Positions 29,522-39,816 of a stretch of 64,000 bases of DNA are shown here, one piece after another. A model generated the notes under the pieces. It was not told the origin of the DNA and did no database searches. It saw nothing but the letters and a program-made list of their open reading frames with translations. Position numbers and translations under genes: made by a program. How positions within the stretch are numbered: position 1 is the stretch's first letter; the number at the start of each line of letters is the position of its first letter. The stretch is from an uncultured Colwellia sp. (GTDB lineage Bacteria; Pseudomonadota; Gammaproteobacteria; Enterobacterales; Alteromonadaceae). The DNA is taken from contig CAJXUN010000013.1 of the NCBI GenBank assembly GCA_913061475.1, forward strand, positions 24,403-88,402, given 5' to 3'.

Positions 29522-30232
29522 ATGAAACAGATATTTTCAATTTACCGTTATAACCCTGATGTAGACAATGCACCTTTCATGAAGGACTATGAGCTAGAAA
29601 TACCTGAAGGCTCAGACATGATGGTGCTAGATGCATTAATTATGTTGAAAGAGAAAGATCCTACATTATCTTTCCGTCGTTCATGTCGTGAAGGTGTTTG
29701 TGGCTCTGACGGTTTGAACATGAATGGTAAAAATGGTTTGGCCTGTATCACACCTTTATCTGCTATTCCGGCAAATAAAATTGTCTTACGCCCATTACCC
29801 GGTTTACCGGTAGTACGTGATTTAATTATTGATATGACTCAGTTTTATAATCAATATGAAAAAATCAGACCTTACCTAATTAATGATGGTAAAGAACAAC
29901 CGGCACGTGAACATTTGCAATCTATCGAAGAACGTGAAAAATTAGATGGCCTGTATGAATGTATTTTATGTGCATGTTGTTCAACATCTTGTCCTTCTTT
30001 CTGGTGGAATCCTGATAAATTTATCGGGCCAGCAGGTTTATTACATGCTTATCGTTTTCTTATCGATAGCCGTGATACTGCGACAGAAGAACGTTTAGAT
30101 GACTTACAAGATGCTTACAGCGTATTTCGTTGTCATGGCATCATGAACTGTGTTGACGTTTGTCCAAAAGGATTAAACCCAACAAAAGCCATTGGCCATA
30201 TTAAGTCAATGTTGCTAACAAGAGCGGTTTAA
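29522..30232 (+). CDS. sdhB: Succinate dehydrogenase iron-sulfur subunit
   Basis: A 236-residue protein starting at ATG 29522, with AAGGAA 8-9 bp upstream. The 2Fe-2S ligands are in SCREGVCGSDGLNMNGKNGLAC; the 4Fe-4S and 3Fe-4S ligands are in CILCACCSTSCPSFWW and CHGIMNCVDVCPKGLNP. It relays electrons from the flavin to quinone. Close spacing with sdhA (8-11 bp) supports a single operon. Confidence 0.97.
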   Translation: MKQIFSIYRYNPDVDNAPFMKDYELEIPEGSDMMVLDALIMLKEKDPTLSFRRSCREGVCGSDGLNMNGKNGLACITPLSAIPANKIVLRPLPGLPVVRDLIIDMTQFYNQYEKIRPYLINDGKEQPAREHLQSIEEREKLDGLYECILCACCSTSCPSFWWNPDKFIGPAGLLHAYRFLIDSRDTATEERLDDLQDAYSVFRCHGIMNCVDVCPKGLNPTKAIGHIKSMLLTRAV

Positions 30233-30328
30233 CTAAAACGGCAGGGTGTATTGCGAACAGCGAATATATTCTGCTATTTTTATTAAACAATTTGTTTTTA
30301 TTGCTTTTATCCCATAAAGGAACAGGCA

Positions 30329-33133
30329 ATGCCCGAAGGTGATATGAAGGCTTGGATAGAGTCTTCCCATTTAAGTGGTGCTAATGCTGCTTATATTGAA
30401 GAATTATACGAATCTTATCTGGATAACTCCCAGTCTGTTACTGCAGAATGGCGAGATATTTTCCAACAACTTCCTAAAATTGAAGGTGCTGACGTTGAAT
30501 ATCGGCATTCTGAAATCCGTGACGAATATAAAACGCTGGCCCAACAAGTACAAAAAACTGTAGTTGTTTCAGGTGGCAGTGACGCTAAGCAAGTCAAAGT
30601 TTTACAGCTGATTAATGCTTTTCGTTTCCGCGGACATCAAAATGCTAACCTTGACCCTTTAGGGCTATGGCAACGTGATAAAGTACGTGATTTGCAGTTA
30701 TCTCACCATGATCTATCAGAAAATGATTTTGATCGTGAGTTCAAAATCGGTTCTTTGGCTATTGGTCAAGAAACGATGAAACTTGGTGATTTATACAAAG
30801 CACTTAAAACTACTTACTGTGGTTCTATTGGCGCTGAATATATGCATATCACCTCGACTGATGAAAAGCGTTGGTTACAACAACGCCTTGAGTCAGTGCA
30901 GTCACAAGCAGTGCTTAACGTTGAAGAAAAAACGGAAATTTTTAAGGACTTAGTTGCGGCTGATGGCCTTGAAAAGTACTTAGGGGCTAAGTTCCCTGGT
31001 GCAAAACGTTTTTCACTTGAAGGTGGCGATGCTTTAGTGCCAATGCTGAAACAATTAATCACTCGTGCGGGTACACAAGGCGCGAAAGAAGTGGTTATTG
31101 GCATGGCTCACCGTGGTCGTTTAAATGTACTTGTTAACGTTATGGGTAAGAACCCGTCAAAACTATTTGACGAGTTCGGCGGCAAACATGATGAAATACT
31201 ATCTTCAGGTGACGTTAAATATCACCAAGGTTATTCGTCAGACTTTGTCACCCCTGGTGGTAATGTACATCTTGCACTAGCGTTTAACCCGTCGCATCTT
31301 GAAATTGTTAATCCTGTGGTTATCGGTAGCGTGCGCGCACGTTTAGATCGTCGTGATTGCAATGAAGGCGATTTGGTCCTACCTATTACTATTCATGGTG
31401 ACTCGGCAATAGCGGGTCAAGGTGTAGTGCAAGAAACCTTTAACATGTCGCAAGCTCGTGCATTTAAAGTCGGCGGTACTATTCGCATTGTGGTGAATAA
31501 CCAAGTCGGTTTTACCACCTCAAATGCTGAAGATACTCGCAGTGGTGAATATTGTACTGAAGTCGCTAAGATGGTTTCAGCACCTATTCTTCATGTTAAT
31601 GGTGACGATCCAGAAGCGGTAATCTTAGCAACGCAAATTGCTCTTGATTATCGTAACGAATTCAAACGTGATGTTGTTATCGATTTAGTTTGTTATCGAC
31701 GCCACGGACATAACGAAGCTGATGAGCCTAGTGCCACTCAGCCTCTTATGTACAAAAAAGTTAAAAAGCATCCAACGCCTCGTCAACTATATGCCGATAA
31801 ATTAAACGCTGAAGGTTCTCTTAATAAAGCAAGAACTGATGAGTTAACCGCTTATTATCGTAAATTGCTTGATGAAGGCCAATGTACTGTTGAACAATGG
31901 CGTCCAATGACAGAGCATTCAGTTGACTGGTCACCGTATCTTGGTCACAACTGGGATGACGATTACGAGAAAGAAATTTCACTTGAAAAGTTAAAAGAAC
32001 TTGCCAATAAAATTTCAACTATTCCAACTGATCATAAAGTCCACAATCGCGTGCAGAAAATTTATGATGATCGTGCGAAAATGGCCTCTGGTGAAAAATT
32101 ACTTGATTGGGGCATGGCAGAAAATTTAGCCTATGCCTCGATTGTTGATTTAGGTAAACGTGTACGTATTACCGGCCAAGACTCTGGTCGCGGTACGTTC
32201 TTCCATCGCCATGCGGTATTGCATGGTCAAGATGATGGTAGCCGTTACTTACCTCTACAAAACATTCGTCAAGACCAAGGCCCATTTGATGTTCATGATT
32301 CAGTATTATCAGAAGTGTCAGTGTTGGCATTTGAATACGGTTACACCACTGCAGAGCCAAGCGGCTTAACCATTTGGGAAGCCCAATTCGGTGATTTTGC
32401 TAACTGTGCACAAGTGGTATTTGATCAATTCATTAGCTCGGGTGAGCAAAAGTGGGGCCGTCTATGTGGCTTAACTATGCTGTTACCTCATGGCTATGAA
32501 GGTCAAGGTCCAGAGCATTCATCGGCACGTTTGGAGCGTTTTTTACAGCTTTGTGCCGATCACAATATGCAAGTTTGTGTACCTTCAACCCCTGCGCAAG
32601 TATTTAATATGTTGCGTCGTCAAGTGGTTCGTCCTATGCGTCGTCCATTGGTGGTTATGTCGCCTAAATCATTATTACGTCATCCAATGGCAGTTTCTTC
32701 GCTAGAAGAGCTATCGACGGGTGTTTTTCATAATGTCATAGGTGAAGTGGATGAACTTGATGCAGATGGTGTTGAACGCGTGGTGTTCTGTAGTGGTAAA
32801 GTTTACTACGAATTACTTGATCAACGTCGTAAGAATGAGCAAACCAATGTTGCTATCATTCGTATCGAACAACTGTATCCATTCCCAGAAGAAGAGCTAA
32901 AAGCTGAAATTGCAAAATATCAGCATGTTAAGCAATTCGTTTGGTGTCAGGAAGAACCGCAAAACCAGGGTGCTTGGTACTGTTCACAGCATCACTTTAG
33001 AGCGGCAATCCCTGACAATACGTATTTGACATATGCAGGTCGTAATGCCTCTGCAGCACCAGCTGTAGGTTATATGTCGGTTCATGTTAAAGAGCAACAG
33101 GCGCTAGTTCATGACGCGCTTAATGTGGAATAG
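30329..33133 (+). CDS. sucA: 2-oxoglutarate dehydrogenase E1
   Basis: A 934-residue thiamine-diphosphate enzyme of normal length, with start ATG 30329 after AAAGGAACAG. The N-terminal E2-binding helix is present (LSGANAAYIEELYESYLDN). Core motifs: GMAHRGRLNVLVNVMGK, YHQGYSSDF, the ThDP-binding segment GDSAIAGQGVVQET...NNQVGFTT and, further on, GQDSGRGTFFHRHAVLHGQ. It decarboxylates 2-oxoglutarate and reductively succinylates the E2 lipoyl group. It is 96 bp from sdhB and 51 bp from sucB. Confidence 0.97.
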   Translation: MPEGDMKAWIESSHLSGANAAYIEELYESYLDNSQSVTAEWRDIFQQLPKIEGADVEYRHSEIRDEYKTLAQQVQKTVVVSGGSDAKQVKVLQLINAFRFRGHQNANLDPLGLWQRDKVRDLQLSHHDLSENDFDREFKIGSLAIGQETMKLGDLYKALKTTYCGSIGAEYMHITSTDEKRWLQQRLESVQSQAVLNVEEKTEIFKDLVAADGLEKYLGAKFPGAKRFSLEGGDALVPMLKQLITRAGTQGAKEVVIGMAHRGRLNVLVNVMGKNPSKLFDEFGGKHDEILSSGDVKYHQGYSSDFVTPGGNVHLALAFNPSHLEIVNPVVIGSVRARLDRRDCNEGDLVLPITIHGDSAIAGQGVVQETFNMSQARAFKVGGTIRIVVNNQVGFTTSNAEDTRSGEYCTEVAKMVSAPILHVNGDDPEAVILATQIALDYRNEFKRDVVIDLVCYRRHGHNEADEPSATQPLMYKKVKKHPTPRQLYADKLNAEGSLNKARTDELTAYYRKLLDEGQCTVEQWRPMTEHSVDWSPYLGHNWDDDYEKEISLEKLKELANKISTIPTDHKVHNRVQKIYDDRAKMASGEKLLDWGMAENLAYASIVDLGKRVRITGQDSGRGTFFHRHAVLHGQDDGSRYLPLQNIRQDQGPFDVHDSVLSEVSVLAFEYGYTTAEPSGLTIWEAQFGDFANCAQVVFDQFISSGEQKWGRLCGLTMLLPHGYEGQGPEHSSARLERFLQLCADHNMQVCVPSTPAQVFNMLRRQVVRPMRRPLVVMSPKSLLRHPMAVSSLEELSTGVFHNVIGEVDELDADGVERVVFCSGKVYYELLDQRRKNEQTNVAIIRIEQLYPFPEEELKAEIAKYQHVKQFVWCQEEPQNQGAWYCSQHHFRAAIPDNTYLTYAGRNASAAPAVGYMSVHVKEQQALVHDALNVE

Positions 33134-33184
33134 ACCCTCTTTTTTATAAAGAGATTAATTAAGAGTGTGTAAGGAATATTATAA

Positions 33185-34696
33185 ATGACAACCGAAATCA
33201 AGGTTCCTGTTTTACCTGAATCAGTTGCAGATGCAACAATAGCGACTTGGCATGTACAAGTAGGCGATAAAGTGTCTCGCGATCAAGTATTAGTTGATAT
33301 CGAAACTGATAAAGTGGTTCTAGAAGTACAAGCATTGTCAGATGGTGTGATGACTGAAATATCACAAGCTGAAGGTGCTACAGTTTTAGGCGAGCAAGTT
33401 ATTGCTATTCTTACAGCAGGCGATAGTGCAAGCACTGCGCAGGCAAGTAAAAGTGAAGATGCTGCGACCGAAGCAAAACCTGCTGCAGCATCTGCTCCAG
33501 CCGGTGGCGCTGCAAAAGTGATTGATATCGTGGTACCGGTATTGCCAGAATCTGTTGCTGATGCAACGGTAGCAACATGGCATGTTGCTGAAGGCGATAC
33601 AGTTTCAGTCGATCAAAACTTAGTTGACATCGAAACTGACAAAGTGGTTTTAGAAGTCGTAGCACAAGCTGATGGCGTTATCGGTAAAATCATTCACGTT
33701 GAAGGCGATACGGTACTTGGCGCACAAAAAATTGGTGAACTTAATGGCGGTGCATCTGCAAGTGCAGCGCCTGCCGCATCAGCTGAAGAAGCGGTTAGTT
33801 CAGACGAATTAGCTAGCCCATCAGTACGTCGTTTAATGACCGAAAAAGGTTTAACAGCGAGTGACGTTGTAGGCACAGGCAAAGGTGGTCGTATTTCGAA
33901 AGAAGACGTAGAAGCCGCAGCCAATAAACCTAAAGCAGCACCAGCAAAAGCCGCGGCGCCAGCGCCAGCAGCACAAGCTTCTGCAGCATTAGGCGAGCGC
34001 ACGCAAAAACGTGTTCCTATGACACGTTTACGTAAAACTATTGCTACGCGTTTATTAGAGGCGAAAAACTCTACTGCTATGTTAACCACGTTTAACGAAG
34101 TTAACATGAAGCCGATTATGGATCTTCGTGCGCAATATAAAGACGTTTTTGAGAAAACGCATGATACCCGTTTAGGTTTTATGTCGTTTTACGTAAAAGC
34201 GGTCACTGAAGCACTTAAACGCTACCCAGCAGTAAATGCCTCAATCGACGGTGATGATATTGTTTATCATAACTTTTTCGACATCTCGATTGCGGTGTCT
34301 ACACCACGTGGTTTAGTAACTCCGGTATTACGTGATGCAGACCAATTGAGCATGGCTGGTATCGAAAATGGCATTCGTTCACTAGCGATTAAAGGTCGTG
34401 ACGGTAAATTGACCATGGACGAAATGCAAGGTGGTAACTTTACTATCACTAACGGCGGCGTTTTTGGTTCATTAATTTCAACACCTATCCTTAACTTGCC
34501 ACAAGCGGCAATTTTAGGCATGCACAAAATCCAAGACCGCCCAATGGCGGTTGACGGAAAAGTTGAGATTTTACCTATGATGTACCTAGCACTTTCTTAT
34601 GATCATCGTTTAATTGATGGTAAAGAATCCGTAGGTTTCTTAGTAACAATTAAAGAATTGTTAGAAGATCCAACACGCTTATTGCTTAACATTTAG
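33185..34696 (+). CDS. sucB: 2-oxoglutarate dehydrogenase E2 with two lipoyl domains
   Basis: A 503-residue protein, longer than the roughly 405 residues of the E. coli enzyme because the lipoyl domain is duplicated. Lipoyl lysines are Lys43 and Lys153, both in the motif ETDKVVLEV. Ala/Pro-rich linkers follow each domain. The peripheral subunit-binding domain is at about 210-245 ([29 protein letters not shown]), and the catalytic succinyltransferase domain runs to the end with [16 protein letters not shown]. It moves the succinyl group to CoA. The two lipoyl domains are close to each other in sequence, which suggests a fairly recent or homogenised duplication. Confidence 0.96.
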   Translation: MTTEIKVPVLPESVADATIATWHVQVGDKVSRDQVLVDIETDKVVLEVQALSDGVMTEISQAEGATVLGEQVIAILTAGDSASTAQASKSEDAATEAKPAAASAPAGGAAKVIDIVVPVLPESVADATVATWHVAEGDTVSVDQNLVDIETDKVVLEVVAQADGVIGKIIHVEGDTVLGAQKIGELNGGASASAAPAASAEEAVSSDELASPSVRRLMTEKGLTASDVVGTGKGGRISKEDVEAAANKPKAAPAKAAAPAPAAQASAALGERTQKRVPMTRLRKTIATRLLEAKNSTAMLTTFNEVNMKPIMDLRAQYKDVFEKTHDTRLGFMSFYVKAVTEALKRYPAVNASIDGDDIVYHNFFDISIAVSTPRGLVTPVLRDADQLSMAGIENGIRSLAIKGRDGKLTMDEMQGGNFTITNGGVFGSLISTPILNLPQAAILGMHKIQDRPMAVDGKVEILPMMYLALSYDHRLIDGKESVGFLVTIKELLEDPTRLLLNI

Positions 34697-34755
34697 TTAA
34701 GCATTGAGTAAGTAGTCATATCAAAATCTTTTGTTTGATTAGACTATAGTATTAG

Positions 34756-34785
34756 GCTCTAAAGACTATGTTCTTTAGAGCTTTT
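34756..34785 (+). terminator. Intercistronic hairpin between sucB and sucC
   Basis: GCTCTAAAGA pairs perfectly with TCTTTAGAGC, loop of six, followed by four T. It may attenuate or process the transcript between the 2-oxoglutarate dehydrogenase and succinyl-CoA synthetase genes. TATAAT at 34790-34795 just after it could be a -10 for sucCD. Confidence 0.6.
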
Positions 34786-34870
34786 GTACTATAATCGATC
34801 GACTTTTTTCGATGGTAGTAATTTTTAGAATTATTGCCATTTTCATCTACAGATAAATGGATAAAACACC

Positions 34871-36037
34871 ATGAATTTGCATGAATATCAAGCGAAACAA
34901 TTATTCGCTGAATATGGTTTACCAGTTTCTGAAGGTTTCGCTTGCGATACTCCTCAGGAAGCGGCAGAAGCGGCTGATAAAATCGGCGGTAATATGTGGG
35001 TTGTTAAAACTCAAGTACACGCGGGCGGCCGTGGTAAAGCTGGCGGTGTTAAGCTAGTTAAAACTAAGCAAGAAATCAAAGATTTCGCGCAAAACTGGTT
35101 AGGTAAAAACCTAGTGACTTACCAAACTGACGAACATGGTCAGCCAGTGGCTAAAATCTTAGTAGAAAGCTGTACAGATATTGCTAACGAATTATACCTT
35201 GGTGCTGTTGTTGACCGCGCAAGTCGTAAAGTAGTATTCATGGCCTCTACTGAAGGCGGTGTTGACATCGAGAAGATTGCTGAAGAGACTCCTGAGTTAA
35301 TTCACCAAGCTGAAATCGATCCATTGGTTGGCGCTCAACCTTACCAAGCACGTGAATTAGGCTTCAAGTTAGGTTTAAACCCAACGCAAATGAAGCAATT
35401 TGTTAAGATCTTTTTAGGTCTGGCACAAATGTTTGAAGATTTCGATTTCGCGTTATTAGAAATCAACCCGTTAGTTATTACTGACGAAGGTAACCTTCAC
35501 TGTTTAGATGGCAAAATTGGTATCGATGGTAACGCTTTATACCGTCAACCAAAAATGCGCGCGTTCCACGATCCATCTCAAGAAGATGAGCGTGAAGCAC
35601 ATGCAGCACGTTTCGAATTAAACTACGTAGCTTTAGACGGCAACGTTGGTTGTATGGTTAACGGCGCAGGCCTAGCAATGGGTACAATGGACATCGTAAA
35701 CCTACACGGCGGCAAGCCTGCTAACTTCCTAGATGTTGGCGGCGGGGCGACTAAAGAACGTGTTTCTGAAGCATTCAAAATCATCCTTTCTGACGACAAC
35801 GTTAAAGCTGTTTTAGTTAACATCTTTGGTGGCATTGTACGTTGTGACATGATTGCTGAAGGTATTATTGGCGCAGTTAAAGAAGTAGGCGTTAAAGTAC
35901 CAGTTGTAGTACGTTTAGAAGGTACTAATGCTGAATTAGGTCGTGAAGTTCTTAAAAACTCTGGCTTAGATATCATTGCTGCTGAGTCATTAACTGATGC
36001 AGCGACTAAAGTTGTAGCAGCTGCGGAGGGCAAATAA
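34871..36037 (+). CDS. sucC: Succinyl-CoA synthetase beta subunit
   Basis: A 388-residue protein of exactly normal length. [20 protein letters not shown] opens the ATP-grasp domain; [15 protein letters not shown] is the nucleotide loop and [10 protein letters not shown] the metal-binding part. The C-terminal half carries [20 protein letters not shown] and [18 protein letters not shown]. With SucD it makes ATP or GTP from succinyl-CoA. The stop overlaps the sucD start by one base. Confidence 0.97.
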   Translation: MNLHEYQAKQLFAEYGLPVSEGFACDTPQEAAEAADKIGGNMWVVKTQVHAGGRGKAGGVKLVKTKQEIKDFAQNWLGKNLVTYQTDEHGQPVAKILVESCTDIANELYLGAVVDRASRKVVFMASTEGGVDIEKIAEETPELIHQAEIDPLVGAQPYQARELGFKLGLNPTQMKQFVKIFLGLAQMFEDFDFALLEINPLVITDEGNLHCLDGKIGIDGNALYRQPKMRAFHDPSQEDEREAHAARFELNYVALDGNVGCMVNGAGLAMGTMDIVNLHGGKPANFLDVGGGATKERVSEAFKIILSDDNVKAVLVNIFGGIVRCDMIAEGIIGAVKEVGVKVPVVVRLEGTNAELGREVLKNSGLDIIAAESLTDAATKVVAAAEGK

Positions 36038-36909
36038 TGTCTGTCTTAATTAACAAAGATACTAAAGTAATCTGTCAAGGTTTCACTGGTGGTCAAGGTA
36101 CATTCCATTCAGAACAAGCACTTGAGTACGGTACACAAATGGTGGGTGGCGTAAGCCCAGGTAAAGGCGGTCAAACGCATTTAGGCCTGCCAGTATTCAA
36201 TACAGTACGTGATGCAGTAGAAGCAACTGGCGCAACAGCTACAGTTATCTATGTTCCTGCACCATTTTGTAAAGATGCCATTTTAGAAGCTATTGATGCA
36301 GGCATCGAGCTTATCGTGACTATCACTGAAGGTATTCCAACTTTAGATATGGTTGACGTTAAAGCTAAGCTTGATCAATCTGGCGTTCGTATGATCGGTC
36401 CTAACTGTCCAGGTGTTATTACTCCTGGCGAAACTAAGATTGGTATCATGCCTGGTCACATTCACAAGCCTGGTAAAGTTGGTATTGTTTCACGTTCTGG
36501 TACGCTTACGTACGAAGCCGTAAAACAAACAACTGATGCTGGTTTTGGCCAATCTACTTGTGTAGGTATTGGTGGTGACCCTATCCCAGGTACTAACTTC
36601 ATCGACGTATTGGAAATGTTCCAAAACGATCCACAAACTGAAGCAATCGTGATGATTGGTGAAATTGGTGGTACTGCTGAAGAAGAAGCAGCAGAATACA
36701 TCAAAGCAAATGTTACTAAGCCTGTTGTATCTTACATTGCTGGTGTTACTGCACCAGAAGGTAAGCGTATGGGTCACGCTGGCGCGATTATCGCTGGTGG
36801 TAAAGGTACAGCTGATGAGAAATTCGCAGCATTAGAAGCGGCTGGTGTTAAAACTGTTCGTTCTTTAGCGGATATCGGTGTAGCACTTAAAGAGAAAACG
36901 GGTTGGTAA
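36037..36909 (+). CDS. sucD: Succinyl-CoA synthetase alpha subunit
   Basis: A 290-residue protein of normal length. CoA-binding [19 protein letters not shown] is at the start. The phospho-histidine is in the [14 protein letters not shown] segment (here [20 protein letters not shown]). [20 protein letters not shown] is also diagnostic. It is phosphorylated on that histidine during turnover. It is translationally coupled to sucC and is the last gene of the TCA block, followed by a terminator. Confidence 0.97.
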   Translation: MSVLINKDTKVICQGFTGGQGTFHSEQALEYGTQMVGGVSPGKGGQTHLGLPVFNTVRDAVEATGATATVIYVPAPFCKDAILEAIDAGIELIVTITEGIPTLDMVDVKAKLDQSGVRMIGPNCPGVITPGETKIGIMPGHIHKPGKVGIVSRSGTLTYEAVKQTTDAGFGQSTCVGIGGDPIPGTNFIDVLEMFQNDPQTEAIVMIGEIGGTAEEEAAEYIKANVTKPVVSYIAGVTAPEGKRMGHAGAIIAGGKGTADEKFAALEAAGVKTVRSLADIGVALKEKTGW

Positions 36910-36940
36910 GCGATTCGCTTACAGCTTGTAATTCTTGATA

Positions 36941-36966
36941 AAAACCCGCTTCTAGCGGGTTTTTTG
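36941..36966 (+). terminator. Terminator after sucD
   Basis: AAAACCCGCT pairs with AGCGGGTTTT around a TCT loop and ends in a T run; 31 bp after the sucD stop. Confidence 0.93.
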
Positions 36967-36980
36967 TTATTAATAAAATA

Positions 36981-37985
36981 TTAATCAGCTTCATCTTTAA
37001 TAGCAACTAAATCTAAAATTGCTTTTTTTCCATTTTCAGTTGTTACCCAAACTCTATATTGTTCTCCATCGTCACGGTCTATTTCCCATTGAAAATCAAT
37101 ATAACCTAATGCGTAAAATTGAATTTTTATTTTATTTAAACTTTGTGGTGATATGGTATTCGAGTATGAAGTAGCTATTTGAGAATTAGCTTCTTTGCAC
37201 ATCCCTTTTATTACTTCGGATATATGATATTCCGACATATTATCAAAAATTAAACCAGATATATTTGATAATATATCTGACCAACGAAACTCCTTAGATA
37301 AAAGAACCGTTTTTGAATTATTATCCACAATATCAACAGTTACAAAAGAGGATAACTTTGCCAATTTAACGTTTCTTTTAGAGTATCTTTCATTATTAAT
37401 AATTAACTTATTCAGTTGCTCTTCTAATTCTTTATTCTTCTTTTGTAATAGGTTGATTTCGCCTAGAGATTCAATTGATGACGTTTGGTCTGCTCTAACC
37501 CAGCCGATTGCGGGGTGTATTTTCTTTAAAGATGTAATACCTAAAGCAACCATTCCTGCTAACTGATCTTTATTTTCCCAGAATTCAACTAATCTCCCTT
37601 TAGATACTTTATTTCTAAATGCACTTAATTTTTCAATCGTTTCTATCGTTGTTTCTGAATCTTTCGCTGGAAGGTTTTCAGGGCACTTATGAAGAAAAGC
37701 AATTACTTTAATACCTTTTTCTAAAGCATAATCATATTCTTTTTCTGTATAACTAATTCCTTCCTCAGTCATACTCCCATATTTCCCTCCAATAATTAGT
37801 AAGTAATAATCACAATCATCAATCACTTTTTTAATAAATTCAAACTGTTCAATATCTGCAGCAGGAAATAGCTCCATTCCTGATGGTATGCAGTCCATCT
37901 TCATCAAAGTTTGTACAGCAATTTCCCGTTCTTTCTCTAAGTCCATGAATGTTGAACTGACAAATACTTGATATCTTTTTTCCAT
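36981..37985 (-). CDS. DUF4062-domain protein
   Basis: A 334-residue protein. The N-terminal 90 residues match DUF4062: KRYQVFVSSTFMDLEKERE, GMELFPAADIEQFEFIKKVID and YYLLIIGGKYGSM. DUF4062 has a TIR-like fold and often precedes NTPase or effector domains in immune-type proteins. Here it is followed by about 90 unassigned residues, a coiled coil near 180-205 (LLQKKNKELEEQLNKLI) and a C-terminal domain I do not recognise. No NTPase motif is seen. It lies right beside an array of palindromic elements and ends 15 bp from the sucD terminator, which marks it as accessory. A defence role is possible but unproven. Confidence 0.8.
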   Translation of the reverse strand: MEKRYQVFVSSTFMDLEKEREIAVQTLMKMDCIPSGMELFPAADIEQFEFIKKVIDDCDYYLLIIGGKYGSMTEEGISYTEKEYDYALEKGIKVIAFLHKCPENLPAKDSETTIETIEKLSAFRNKVSKGRLVEFWENKDQLAGMVALGITSLKKIHPAIGWVRADQTSSIESLGEINLLQKKNKELEEQLNKLIINNERYSKRNVKLAKLSSFVTVDIVDNNSKTVLLSKEFRWSDILSNISGLIFDNMSEYHISEVIKGMCKEANSQIATSYSNTISPQSLNKIKIQFYALGYIDFQWEIDRDDGEQYRVWVTTENGKKAILDLVAIKDEAD

Positions 37986-38096
37986 AATTAATAACTATAT
38001 TTGAATAACTTAGCTTTAAGATACATTGGTGTTTATATGCTTTAAAGGTTTTATTACGTTTTCTAAGAATTATTATTCGTTTTAATTAAATTTGTC

Positions 38097-38600
38097 GGGG
38101 TGCCGACGACACCCAAAGAGGGTTAAACGCCGAACCCTCTCTGGACTCACCCGTCGCTGCTATCAAAATGTATTTCTTCGTAAATTAGCCTATCGACAAG
38201 CTAACGCTTAGAACGCACATCCATGTGCTACTTCGCTTGGCTATCATCCATGATAGCCATAGCAGCGATAGATTAATGTACTCAGCATTTTTCCAAAGCA
38301 GACTTAGTGTTTGTTTCTACCTCTTGTAATTCTCTAAAGGTTTAGAGTAGATGATCGCTATCTCAACGATCTCTAAATTCCCATCTCAGCGATTTAATTA
38401 TTCAGGTGCAATGGTAGGGCTCGATTCGAGACATGGATGTCGAGAACTGCCGTTGTTCATGGATGATAAATCGGCAGGGTTCGAGCGCTACGCACTTGGA
38501 TAATTAAAGCTTTAGCTGAGCAGGGCGCCATGGGGAGTCCAGAGGGGCTTTTGGCGTGGAACGCCCCTCTGGGTGTTGTCGCCACTGCGACGCCAAGCAG
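38097..38600. repeat. Composite palindromic element, unit 1
   Basis: A non-coding unit of 504 bp. Its right 77 bp (38524-38600) reappear inverted at its left end (38097-38158), where the outer 13 or so bases are missing. The right end contains a perfect 10-bp stem, 38539-38548 with 38563-38572. Two cruciform-like modules lie between. The first includes the perfect hairpins GCACATCCATGTGC (38215-38228) and GGCTATCATCCATGATAGCC (38239-38258). The second (38394-38507) is enclosed by an AATTAT/ATAATT stem and holds two CATGGATG-tipped arms. It is visibly more GC-rich than the flanks. Confidence 0.85.
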
Positions 38601-38680
38601 AGATTAAAACTCCAAGCGTTTGAGTAATAGAAATAAATTAGACGACACTCAATCTAAATTAACGGTTTGGAGTTCGTTTA
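38601..38680. other. Spacer between units 1 and 2
   Basis: 80 bp that is itself weakly palindromic: AAACTCCAAGC near 38606 is mirrored by GGTTTGGAGTT at 38664-38674. Confidence 0.6.
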
Positions 38681-39201
38681 CTGGTTTGGCGTCGGGGTGC
38701 CGACAACACCCAAAGGGAGGCTAGCGCCGGCCTCCCTCTGGACTCCCTCGGCGCTACTACATTAAACTTGTTTCCTCCATGACGCCTAATATTCTTCGAC
38801 GTACCAGTGCTGATGGCACATCCGTGTGCCAACAGCACTTTCACTGGCATCCATGCCAGTGATACGTGAATATTAGTCATCATTCCGGCGTTTAATGAAG
38901 CAGGCTTAGTGTTTGTTTCTACGTCTTGTAATTCTCCAATTGGTTATTATGTTTACTGCTGATTGAACGATCTCTAAATTCCCATCTCAGCGATTTAATT
39001 ATACAAGTGCAATGGTAGGGCTCGATTCGAGACATGGATGTCGAGAACTGCCGTTGTTCATGGATGATAAATCGGCAGGGTTCGAGCGCTACGCACTTGG
39101 ATAATTAAAGCTATAGCTGAGCAGGGCGCCATGGGGAGTCCAGAGGGGCTTTTGGCGTGCAACGCTTCTCTGGGTGTTGTCGCCACCGCGACGCCAAGCA
39201 G
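38681..39201. repeat. Composite palindromic element, unit 2
   Basis: A complete 521-bp unit from CTGGTTTGGCGTCGG to its mirror GCGACGCCAAGCAG. End arms are about 77 bp. The first inner module is bounded by TAATATTC (38787) and GAATATTA (38868) and holds GGCACATCCGTGTGCC (38815-38830) and CACTGGCATCCATGCCAGTG (38842-38861). Its sequence is unrelated to the module at the same place in unit 1, yet it folds alike. The second module (38994-39109) is nearly identical to that of unit 1. Confidence 0.87.
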
Positions 39202-39278
39202 AAAAATTAAACTCCAAGCTATTCAATTTATAAAACTAGATCCCACTTATTCTAATTTAGCCTTTTTGGGGGCGCATA
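39202..39278. other. Spacer between units 2 and 3
   Basis: 77 bp beginning like the first spacer (TTAAACTCCAAGC) and then diverging. No gene is seen. Confidence 0.6.
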
Positions 39279-39816
39279 CTGGTTTGGCGTTGGGGTGCCG
39301 ACGACACCCAAAAAAGATAGGGGAGACTAGCGCCGCTCATACTTCTTTGGCTCTGGACTCCCTCGGCGCTGCAACATTAAACGTATTTCCTCTATGACGT
39401 CCAATATTCCTTGACGTACCAGCGCTGATGACACGTCCGTGTGCCAACAGCACTTTCACTGGCATCCATGCCAGTGATACGTGAATATTTGTCATCATTC
39501 CGGCGTTTAATGAAGCAGGCTTAGTGTTTGTTTCAACCTTTTGTAAGTCTCCAACGTTTTAGAATATATGATCACTATCTCAACGATCTCTAAATCCCCA
39601 TCTCAGCGTTGAAATATTAATTTTTATCCGCAGTTAATCGATGACAGCCATGGATGGCTGGAACTGACGTCGCGCAGGGACGAGCATTCGTCAGGTATCG
39701 ATAACTGTAAAAATTAATATTTCAGTTTTAGCTGAGTAGGGCGCCACGGGGAGTCCAGAGGGGCTTTTGGCGTGTAACGCCCCTCTGGGTGTTGTCGCCA
39801 CGGCGACGCCAAACAG
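39279..39816. repeat. Composite palindromic element, unit 3
   Basis: A 538-bp unit. End arms match those of units 1 and 2 (right arm 39740-39816). The first inner module (about 39402-39488) is nearly the same as in unit 2. The second module (39610-39724) has a different sequence from units 1 and 2 but the same plan: a perfect 17-bp outer stem (TGAAATATTAATTTTTA with TAAAAATTAATATTTCA), an inner CAGTTAATCGAT/ATCGATAACTG stem and the arm CAGCCATGGATGGCTG (39645-39660). Confidence 0.87.

Noticed and set aside
38659..38883. Open frames inside the palindromic array, including 39131-39397 and 39728-40000
   Set aside because: They follow palindrome arms, differ between units, and have no ribosome sites.
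38097..39816. CRISPR array or integron attC cassettes
   Set aside because: There are no short regular direct repeats with unique spacers, no cas genes, and no attC core sites (GTTRRRY/RYYYAAC) or integrase.
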